The position numbers and the translations under genes are program-made. Of a stretch of DNA of 7,772 bases, positions 1 to 5,266 are shown piece by piece. The stretch spans positions 1 to 7,772 of the forward strand of contig CAMVBK010000092.1 of NCBI GenBank assembly GCA_947165685.1. The letters are read 5' to 3'. The DNA is from F23-D06 sp947165685 (GTDB taxonomy: Bacteria; Bacteroidota; Bacteroidia; Bacteroidales; WCHB1-69). The notes beneath the pieces were generated by a model that made no database searches, was not told the origin of the DNA, and saw only the letters and a list, made by a program, of their open reading frames with translations. Every line of letters begins with the position of its first letter. Positions within the stretch are counted from its first letter, which is position 1.

Positions 1-56
1 TAGTGAATAGTGATTAGTGAATAGTGATTAGTGAATAGTGATTAGTGAATAGTGAA
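1..56. repeat. Four tandem copies of a 14-bp repeat
   Basis: The unit TAGTGAATAGTGAT occurs four times head to tail (1-14, 15-28, 29-42, 43-56); the last copy ends in A instead of T. The array may extend to the left beyond the window. It lies directly upstream of the -7 promoter box of the first gene. Low-complexity repeats of this kind are frequent between genes in Bacteroidota; no function is known to me. Confidence 0.9.
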
Positions 57-78
57 CGCGAGGTTTTGCAGATTTTGC

Positions 79-86
79 TACTTTTG
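79..86 (+). promoter_or_regulatory. Bacteroidota -7 promoter box for the 403-aa gene
   Basis: TACTTTTG matches the Bacteroidota -7 consensus TAnnTTTG exactly and ends 28 bases before the ATG at 115. No good -33 TTTG is found at the expected distance, because the 14-bp repeat array occupies that place. The surrounding bases contain three TTTTGC runs (64-69, 73-78, 82-87), so the box could be partly fortuitous. Confidence 0.45.
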
Positions 87-114
87 CATTTTCAAAACCA
101 AACAACCGAAGAAT

Positions 115-1326
115 ATGAGAGTGAAGCCGTATATCCCTGATCCCGAAAACGATGTGTTTTTGAATAGCTACGACAACGAGGTCCCGTTGGCGTGCAATGT
201 CATCTATTATGTGGAAAGCCCGGAAAATGAGCCGTTGAATGCCGCCATGCGCAAATTGGCGGAACAAGACATCGCGTTGTTGGATGACGCAAAAATCCAG
301 CCTTATCCGTTTAGTCTTCAGTATGTTGCGCAGTCTGATTTGGATGAAGAGATCCTTCGCATAGCCTTGATTCCCGAATATGGCGAAGCGCTGGCGGCGG
401 AGACCGTTGGCGACCTCCGTCGCTGTTTTTCGGACGCTCAGGGCGGAACGCTGGTGGCCCGCTGTCTGCCGACATTTTCCTACGGCGACTTCTTCGAGGA
501 CGACCATACCGTCTGCACTTTCCCCGGATTCTATCTCACCGCCCCTGAGAATGCCGCAGGAAAAGTTGCGTGGTTCGCCCAGAAGACCGCCGAACGGAAC
601 TTCTATCGTCTGACCGGCGAATCGTACCAGAAATATATTGCCCCTCCGGTTCCTGCTCGGGGAACCCAGTCAGGATCCGGCGGATTTGGAATGGGGTTTA
701 TCGTCCGGGAGAAGTCCAAGCAGGAGATCACCGATGATATGTTGCGTCACTCCGAGGCACTCTCGGACTGGATTGACAGGAACATCCAAGATAACGGCGA
801 GGCCATCTCCGTTTTGGATCTGGTAATGAAACAGATGCGAAACAAGGGCAAGTTGAAGAAAACGTGCAAGATAAAAGTCAAGGACAAGAACATCTACCTG
901 ATGCTTCCGAAAAAAGAGCTGAAAGAGTTGTCGTTCCGGCGGGGCAGCATTGCCAAGATGCTGTACGTCTTTTACCTGGTTCAGCTCAAGCGGGCGGAAA
1001 AAGATCCTAACGCACCGACGTGTATCACGCAAGTGAATCTCGAGGCTTATAAAGGCGATTTGTTATATATTTACCGGGAAATTTGTTCCAAATGGGATGC
1101 CGACATGCACAGCATCGAGTCGGTGTGGGACAATGGAAGCAATGATTTCGCGAATGCTTTGTCGTCCATCCGCAAGAGTTTCGATGACATTTTTGATGTC
1201 AAAAGCATTCTGCCAAAATGTTATTCCATAGAGATTCTGGGCAAAGACAAGCTGGGCAGTCTGTACGGCATCCAGCTCGACCCCGACGACATTGAGTTGG
1301 GGTGGCCGTACGACGGGATGGTGTAA
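115..1326 (+). CDS. Unrecognised 403-aa protein with a winged-helix-like C-terminal domain
   Basis: I do not recognise the family by name. Residues 1-180 are mildly acidic and probably form one globular domain with paired aromatic segments. Residues 183-195 are a Gly/Ser-rich linker (GSGGFGMGF). Residues 203-245 look helical, and 246-257 are Lys-rich. From about 255 to 395 the pattern resembles the C-terminal domain of many Bacteroidota accessory proteins: a hydrophobic helix ending in LYVFYL (283-288), a YKGDLLYIYREI segment (312-323), an N...S-IRK-F segment (343-356) and a final Y-SIE...GI-LDPDD segment. In relatives known to me this resembles a transcription-regulator-like winged helix; that is a resemblance from memory, not a demonstrated match. 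The ATG at 115 was chosen because an in-frame GTG at 52 lies inside the repeat array and upstream of the putative -7 box. No signal peptide or membrane segment is visible, so it is probably cytoplasmic. It converges on the toxin-antitoxin pair. Confidence 0.85.
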   Translation: MRVKPYIPDPENDVFLNSYDNEVPLACNVIYYVESPENEPLNAAMRKLAEQDIALLDDAKIQPYPFSLQYVAQSDLDEEILRIALIPEYGEALAAETVGDLRRCFSDAQGGTLVARCLPTFSYGDFFEDDHTVCTFPGFYLTAPENAAGKVAWFAQKTAERNFYRLTGESYQKYIAPPVPARGTQSGSGGFGMGFIVREKSKQEITDDMLRHSEALSDWIDRNIQDNGEAISVLDLVMKQMRNKGKLKKTCKIKVKDKNIYLMLPKKELKELSFRRGSIAKMLYVFYLVQLKRAEKDPNAPTCITQVNLEAYKGDLLYIYREICSKWDADMHSIESVWDNGSNDFANALSSIRKSFDDIFDVKSILPKCYSIEILGKDKLGSLYGIQLDPDDIELGWPYDGMV

Positions 1327-1401
1327 GGAGGCGATGGAGTGCCACCGTGCTCATGTGCCCTTGCGGGTACGAGGTTCCGTTTGGCAGGAAAAGAGAAAAA
1401 G

Positions 1402-2280
1402 TCAGGCGACAGGGTTCTCTATGTAGGGATCGGAAGACAGAAGTTGCGCCATACGGCCAATCGCCCGACGAAATAACGTGTACTGTTGTGCGTCGGATGC
1501 ATCAAGCAAATCATTAATCAACGCACTGTTTTCCTCTTGGTTCACTTCATTTTGGAGCATCGTCGCGTAATACCGGCGGTGTTCCTTCGACAATATCATG
1601 CGCAGGTCAGAGGCAATCCATTCCGCTCCGGCCACTATAATATCAAACTCACTGGCTTCAATGTTGATTTCGGGTGGCAACACTTGTCGCGATAGTGCAT
1701 ACGCCATATACACGTTCCGTAAAATGTGCACCATATCCGAAGCATCCTTCTTGGTGTGCGAATGTCGGTCAGACCACGCATTCAACTTGATGAGGAACTG
1801 TCCGCTTAAAGACGCTAAATGAAAAGTGAAAGAATTGTCCACTGACACCGTGTCGGCATGAGCCATAACATCTTCAAAGCAACGAACCGACATAATCGGA
1901 TTTCCGTCGGGTGGCCAGGCCAGAAACTCTTGATGCGCGATAGAACCGAATGGCACAATGTCAACCATATAGCGGTAGTTTCCAGTTGTGCCAAGGTAGT
2001 AAAAGCGTTGTTTTTCAGCCGCTTTTACAAATTGATGATTCAGTAAAGTCTCTGTAAGTTGTTGGTATTGCTCCCAATCCGCTAAAAGAACAGCCACGTC
2101 CAAGTCCAATGTTCCCCGATATGGGTCGTTTATTTGGAGTAGGCGTAGTGCGAGGTCACGCGCAACGGCACCTACAACGTACAATTCCATGTTCAAAGCG
2201 GAATAACATTCTGCCAGTGCGTGAAGTGTTTCCGCCAACAGCGGGTTCATCAGTTCTTCTTTAGTAACAGCGTATTCCAT
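1402..2280 (-). CDS. AbiEii/AbiGii-type nucleotidyltransferase toxin (type IV TA)
   Basis: This 292-aa protein has the nucleotidyltransferase-fold motifs of AbiEii toxins. A glycine-rich GAVARD stands at 37-42 (motif I, in place of the usual GG/GS). The metal-binding acidic pair D59-x-D61 is in TLDLDVAV, a third acidic residue is D107 in YMVDIVPFG, and the K165...R172...KKDASD (177-182) segment corresponds to motif IV. In the family, such proteins transfer nucleotides to a target such as a tRNA and stop growth unless restrained by the antitoxin. The antitoxin gene lies just upstream; its TGA stop (2285-2283) is two bases before this ATG at 2280. An in-frame TTG at 2286 would overlap that stop and is the alternative start. 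The gene appears intact. Its motif I differs from the canonical one, so the substrate may differ. The family assignment is firm; toxicity is inferred. Confidence 0.87.
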   Translation of the reverse strand: MEYAVTKEELMNPLLAETLHALAECYSALNMELYVVGAVARDLALRLLQINDPYRGTLDLDVAVLLADWEQYQQLTETLLNHQFVKAAEKQRFYYLGTTGNYRYMVDIVPFGSIAHQEFLAWPPDGNPIMSVRCFEDVMAHADTVSVDNSFTFHLASLSGQFLIKLNAWSDRHSHTKKDASDMVHILRNVYMAYALSRQVLPPEINIEASEFDIIVAGAEWIASDLRMILSKEHRRYYATMLQNEVNQEENSALINDLLDASDAQQYTLFRRAIGRMAQLLSSDPYIENPVA

Positions 2281-2282
2281 AA

Positions 2283-2858
2283 TCAAATGAGGGGTTTGAT
2301 GCGTTCGGCGGCTTCGCGGCAGCGGTCGTTCTGAGTGGCTAAGAGGTCGGCGTAAATAATAAGTAAAGGCGTGCCTTGTTCTTTCCAGAATTTCCGATAC
2401 ACGAAGATGTTGCCCTGTGAGTAAGGAATCATCCGTCCAGTGGAAATCAGCGGATTGGCGGTGTCAACTGTGTAGATATCCCAGCGTTGAGGGGTCAAAT
2501 ATCCGTCCAACAGTGCTGCCGCCGGTTCACCGCTCCAACTGAGGGTGTCGGGCAAAACGACGGACTGCCACTGGTCGGCTACTTCCGGGGTGAGGAATTT
2601 GAAACGGCAGAGGAATAGTTTGTCCTTCATGTTCTCTCCATAAAACGTAGCCCAACGGTCAATCAGGGACGACCTCTTGCGTAGCAAACGTGTCATACCG
2701 TTGTCGATGAGATATCCACGCTCGGTCAGGTCGGTCATCGTGCTGTGTACCGATCCGAGAGAAGTGCCAGTCTCCATCGCTATTTGCCGGAAAGTCTTGC
2801 CTGCATTACGTTTGTCTTGCAGCAAGTAGAAGACGATTTTCAATTCCGCGTTATTCAT
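2283..2858 (-). CDS. AbiEi-family antitoxin with N-terminal winged helix (type IV TA)
   Basis: This 191-aa protein opens with a DNA-binding winged helix (about residues 5-52: KTFRQIAMETG then SVHSTMTDLTERGYLI). A C-terminal region follows with the signature WSGEPAAALLDGYLTP at about 107-122, which I recognise from AbiEi-like proteins (COG4861 type). In studied AbiE systems the antitoxin does not bind the toxin protein; it neutralises its effect and represses its own operon through its winged helix at inverted repeats. The ATG at 2858 was chosen over a TTG at 2918 because the -7 box and palindrome lie between them. The toxin gene follows after two bases, implying translational coupling. No Shine-Dalgarno sequence is visible, as expected in Bacteroidota. 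The gene looks intact. Confidence 0.85.
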   Translation of the reverse strand: MNNAELKIVFYLLQDKRNAGKTFRQIAMETGTSLGSVHSTMTDLTERGYLIDNGMTRLLRKRSSLIDRWATFYGENMKDKLFLCRFKFLTPEVADQWQSVVLPDTLSWSGEPAAALLDGYLTPQRWDIYTVDTANPLISTGRMIPYSQGNIFVYRKFWKEQGTPLLIIYADLLATQNDRCREAAERIKPLI

Positions 2859-2880
2859 AACCAGTTCAGTTTTAAAGCCT

Positions 2881-2917
2881 TGTTCAAAAATATTGAACAC
2901 ATAAATATTATTGAACA
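2881..2917 (-). promoter_or_regulatory. Candidate AbiEi operator: palindrome plus extra half-site
   Basis: TGTTCAAAAATATTGAACA (2881-2899) is a perfect 7-bp inverted repeat, TGTTCAA/TTGAACA, with a 5-bp spacer. A third copy of the half-site, TTGAACA, lies at 2911-2917, 18 bp from the matching arm, so on nearly the same helical face to within two turns. The array sits between the -7 box and the antitoxin ATG, where a bound repressor would block transcription. AbiEi proteins elsewhere are known to autorepress through inverted repeats; binding here is inferred. Confidence 0.6.
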
Positions 2918-2926
2918 AAAACGCTG

Positions 2927-2934
2927 CAAAGATA
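2927..2934 (-). promoter_or_regulatory. -7 promoter box of the AbiE-like operon
   Basis: On the minus strand this reads TATCTTTG, an exact match to TAnnTTTG, followed by the typical GCAGCG context. The predicted transcription start is around 2919-2921, giving a leader of about 60 bases that contains the palindromic operator. No clear -33 TTTG was found, which is common in repressible promoters of this group. Confidence 0.65.
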
Positions 2935-3060
2935 CGAAAATAAATGAGATACGGGATTTTTTTCTAAAGAATCCTGAATTATGCTTGAAGATGCACTGAA
3001 GGCCGTGCGGGTGGTTGGAAATTGATTTTATGATACCTAATTTCCGCAAACCCCTTCCTT

Positions 3061-3140
3061 AGCCTCCGGCGGGAGCCTCAGGGCCGCGCGGTGGCGGCGC
3101 GGGGAGCCGTCAGGGACGGTTGCGCGGCCTCCGGAAGCGC
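3061..3140. other. 80-bp block of 81% G+C with nested hairpins
   Basis: 65 of 80 bases are G or C, in sharp contrast to the A/T-rich flanks. CCGCGC (3084-3089) pairs with GCGCGG (3097-3102). AGCCGTC (3105-3111) pairs with GACGGTT (3115-3121) around a 3-base loop with one G-T pair. GCCTCCGG is repeated directly at 3062 and 3127. The block lies between the transposase stop and the presumed IS end. No coding frame is persuasive. Confidence 0.55.
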
Positions 3141-3215
3141 ATTTTGCTGACGAGGGCGCACAAGTTCCCCCACCCAAGCGAATGGGGAGTGGAAGAAAAC
3201 CGTAAAGGAAACCAC

Positions 3216-3777
3216 TCACAAACGCAGCTTGTCGTAGGGGCGGCAGGTGAACAGCTGCAGGTGCCACTGGCGGCCACGGGAGACCCAGCGGAACGGGACC
3301 TGCACGAAGCGGAAGACGAACTTTTTCACCCGCGAGGTCGCCTCCAGACCGAAGGCTTTGTTGGCGGCGATTTTCCCCACGAGCCAGACGTAGAAGTTGC
3401 GGATCAAGGCCGTAAGTATCACGAACTCAGTGTTTTCTTTCATGAACGAGAAGGGCAGATGTTTCCATCCGAAGTCCTTGTTCTGCATGTCGAAGGTGCG
3501 ATCCGACGTGCCGCGCTGCAGAAGCGACAGTCGGGGTTCGCCTTGAAGGCCTCCTGCCGGAAGAAGTTCACATCCTCCAGCACCTCGCCGCCGCTCACGA
3601 AGACGGACGTGAGATTCTCAACGACGTTTGAGTAGGAATATTTTGTGTTTATCCCCTTGACTCCCAGCAACTTGTCAACCAATGCGGCAAGTCCGGATGA
3701 ACGAAATTGATCAATGATGAAAAAAATTCCACCAAAACTGTTGATTCTATCGTTTTTAATTTGTATTTTGCTGCCAT
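3216..3777 (-). pseudogene. IS1380-family transposase remnant, frameshifted with its middle deleted
   Basis: Three pieces in three frames can be read. The start is ATG at 3777 (MAAKYKLK). After a one-base slip near 3755-3762, an N-terminal piece follows with SFGGIFFIIDQF, the AKYSYS-like NTKYSYSNV, and GGEVLEDVNFF, up to NPDCRFCSA at about 3515. A second shift then enters a C-terminal piece with RGTSDRTFD, FGWKHLPFSF, ENTEFVILTALIRNFY and RGRQWHLQLFT, ending at TGA 3216. These are the N- and C-terminal signatures of IS1380-type DDE transposases (normally about 430 aa); roughly 90 and 100 residues remain. Most of the catalytic core is missing, so it cannot transpose. It was probably inserted in the intergenic space between the AbiE-like operon and the downstream cassette. 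The family is confident; the exact frameshift bases are approximate. Confidence 0.82.
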
Positions 3778-3920
3778 ATTTCTCGCCAATTGTTTGTTGA
3801 CTTAAGCAATCGCAAAAACAGGTGAAAAATACGAGAATAGCAAGTTATTGCTAATTTATTCATTAACAATGACTTACTGATTTATCAACAGTTAAAATTG
3901 AAAGAAATTTACGGAATTAA

Positions 3921-4217
3921 AGAAACAATAAAATATTACACGGAAAAACTACAAAAAAATAAGTCACGAGGGGTAAGAGATTTGCAATCGGGACAAAAGG
4001 ATTACCTCGTATCAACATAGACCACTAAATAGTGCTTGTTGTTGTATGTCACAAACAAGAAAAAGTGTACCTTTGCTGCGGTCTCTACTGGGCGAATTGC
4101 TGGGGTGAAACCATTCAACCCACCATTCAAGATAGGGAAATTGAAATTGTAAGATATTGATTTTAAGAATGAAATATCGTGTGCGTAATTTTCGCTTTCC
4201 CAAGTCGAATGATATTT
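3921..4217. other. Non-coding A/T-rich stretch with small inverted and direct repeats
   Basis: I see no persuasive gene here. A hairpin is possible between TGGGGTGAA (4101-4109) and TTCAACCCA (4114-4122), with one mismatch. ACCATTCAA is repeated at 4110-4118 and 4122-4130. A promoter-like box lies at 4068-4075. Short open frames on the minus strand (down to about 4002) have no recognisable domain. The stretch may be residue of a lost gene or another element. Confidence 0.5.
4068..4075 (+). promoter_or_regulatory. Orphan -7-like box
   Basis: TACCTTTG matches TAnnTTTG and is followed by GCTGCGG, much like the real promoters in this window. A TTG lies 23 bases upstream (4042-4044), slightly too far for a -33 element. 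No gene follows closely; the nearest start is 4301, which has its own box. It could drive a small RNA or be the leftover promoter of a lost gene. Confidence 0.3.
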
Positions 4218-4269
4218 GCTACTCGCAGAAAAATCCCCCATTTTCCTTTTTCCCCTATTTTTGCCGCGT
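4218..4269 (+). promoter_or_regulatory. Promoter module, copy A (before the 284-aa gene)
   Basis: This 52-bp module starts with GCTACTCGCA and ends with CTATTTTTGCCGCGT, containing the -7 box TATTTTTG (4256-4263). A second copy lies at 6829-6880, with the same internal spacing and 40 of 52 identical bases. The variable middle is C/T-rich. The start of transcription is predicted near 4270, about 30 bases before the ATG at 4301. No -33 TTTG is visible, so the conserved GCTACTCGCA may be an activator or repressor site. Confidence 0.65.
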
Positions 4270-4300
4270 AAAAAAATCGTTCATCATAAACCCTAAAAGT

Positions 4301-5155
4301 ATGCCAATAATAACCAAAGACAAAGAGTTCAGCGATGAAGAAATCTTGGCTGAATACAGAAAAAGAAGCGACGAATACCACGAGTGGCGCCAGCAAAAGG
4401 CGGCGGAGTTCCTGCAAAGCAAGAAACGGGACAAATGCTACCACTGCTACACTGAAGAAACAGAAACCGGCTATGCGGACGAATTCTTCATCCCGCTCGC
4501 CGACGACATCGTTGCCCGCGTGCAAGCCCTGAAGGAGGAAATCCGCAACGATCCAGAACTGAAAGATGACGAGGACCGTGCCGATGAGTTCAGAGACCGC
4601 GTTTGTGAAATCGGCTATGACATCGAAAATGTACCGCAACCATGGCCGGATGATAATATTTTCACCAACATCGACCTTGACGACTACCGCTATTTGTACC
4701 ACTTCGATATCCACCTCTTCGACTGGAAAGGCGACGCGAATGGACGGTTGTTCCCGGCCACTGCGGACCTCACCGACGAAGAGTACATCGACCTGCTGGC
4801 GTTGCTGATCGACCAGCCCGATTGCTCGTTCCAGCACCTCGCCCACCTCAGCCCGAAGTTCAAGGCCATCCACGACAAAGTGAGCGACTACCTCCATAAC
4901 TATGACTTTACTGTGATGAAGCAGTTCTGCCACGACCACGACTATGCCATCCGGATGAACGAACTGCGCCGCGATGCCCAAACGCTGCTCAAACAGCTGA
5001 AAGACAACAAGGAGGAATACCCTTACCTTGGCTTCTTGAAAGATTTTATGGTGAATTTGACCGTCATTATGAATGAGCGGAACGCTGATAAAACTTCATC
5101 GCAAAGTTCGGCAGATGGCTCTTCGACGGATGATACAGGAGGCAAGGACCAGTAG
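4301..5155 (+). CDS. Unrecognised acidic 284-aa cytoplasmic protein
   Basis: I do not recognise the family. The protein is rich in Asp and Glu and looks mostly helical: 10-45 is a charged helix, then KCYHCY (45-50) offers one C-x-x-C pair, too little for a zinc site alone. 64-108 is a highly acidic helical region, and 112-150 is aromatic-rich (PQPWPDDN, YRYLYHFDIHLFDW). 157-255 is again helical with many His residues. 262-284 is a disordered Ser/Asp/Gly tail. No signal peptide or membrane helix is seen. The ATG at 4301 was chosen because it follows the -7 box by about 40 bases; an upstream in-frame ATG (4157) precedes the promoter module. After the TAG stop the frame continues as ERLAKLAETEGEFE to another TAG at 5198, so the original protein may have been 15 residues longer. 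It lies 111 bases before the nuclease and may be its partner; that is inference from position. Confidence 0.82.
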   Translation: MPIITKDKEFSDEEILAEYRKRSDEYHEWRQQKAAEFLQSKKRDKCYHCYTEETETGYADEFFIPLADDIVARVQALKEEIRNDPELKDDEDRADEFRDRVCEIGYDIENVPQPWPDDNIFTNIDLDDYRYLYHFDIHLFDWKGDANGRLFPATADLTDEEYIDLLALLIDQPDCSFQHLAHLSPKFKAIHDKVSDYLHNYDFTVMKQFCHDHDYAIRMNELRRDAQTLLKQLKDNKEEYPYLGFLKDFMVNLTVIMNERNADKTSSQSSADGSSTDDTGGKDQ

Positions 5156-5216
5156 GAACGGCTTGCCAAACTCGCCGAGACAGAAGGGGAATTTGAGTAG
5201 TTGCCGTCAAATTTCG

Positions 5217-5230
5217 TGACTTTGCCGCGT
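5217..5230 (+). promoter_or_regulatory. Shortened relative of the promoter module, before the nuclease
   Basis: TGACTTTGCCGCGT shares TTTGCCGCGT with the two 52-bp modules, and the -7-like TGACTTTG departs from TAnnTTTG only at the second base. The upstream GCTACTCGCA part is missing. The ATG of the nuclease is 36 bases further on, across an A/T-rich repeat. It is probably a weaker start site within the same cassette. Confidence 0.45.
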
Positions 5231-5234
5231 CATT

Positions 5235-5262
5235 TGTAATTCATAATTCATAAATCATAATT
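5235..5262. repeat. ATTCATA-type low-complexity repeat in the nuclease leader
   Basis: ATTCATA-like units (AATTCATAATTCATAAATCATAATT) follow one another just before the nuclease ATG. Such A/T-rich leaders are common before Bacteroidota genes and probably keep the start codon unstructured; they are also prone to slippage. Confidence 0.6.
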
Positions 5263-5266
5263 CGTT

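Larger units (their letters stand above)
3038..3920 (-). mobile_element. Internally deleted IS1380-family element, approximate ends
   Basis: The transposase remnant defines the element. Its ends are tentative: TAATTTCCGCAAA at 3038-3050 and, inverted, TTAATTCCGTAAA (plus strand TTTACGGAATTAA, 3908-3920) match at 10 of 13 positions, with TTCCG and AAA shared. This leaves about 130 bp before the transposase start and about 178 bp after its stop. Adding the roughly 240 missing codons gives about 1.6 kb, the usual IS1380 length. No convincing target duplication was found, so the ends could be shifted. Confidence 0.5.

Noticed and set aside
52..114. GTG start at 52 for the 403-aa gene
   Set aside because: It lies in the repeat array and upstream of the -7 box; the 21 added residues are low-complexity Phe/Cys/Lys.
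1355..1370. Possible terminator GTGCCC-TTGC-GGGTAC between the convergent genes
   Set aside because: The stem is short, has a G-T pair and no T run on either side.
2859..2918. TTG start at 2918 adding 20 residues to the antitoxin
   Set aside because: The added residues are encoded by the palindromic operator and begin almost at the predicted transcription start; ATG 2858 begins the winged helix.
3120..3635. Plus-strand open frame of 171 codons
   Set aside because: It is the antisense of the IS1380 transposase remnant and shows no domain of its own.
3750..3765. Programmed frameshift at the A-rich start of the transposase
   Set aside because: IS1380 transposases are made from one frame; a simple one-base loss in an A run fits a pseudogene that has a second frameshift and a large deletion.
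3046..3985. Alternative IS ends GCAAACCCCTT (3046) and AAGAGATTTGC (3975)
   Set aside because: The match is weaker than the TTCCGYAAA pair at 3038-3050/3908-3920, and no target duplication supports it.
4163..4981. Long minus-strand open frame of 272 codons
   Set aside because: It is the shadow of the acidic gene; its Val/Ile-rich composition is what reverse-complemented Asp/Glu-rich codons produce.
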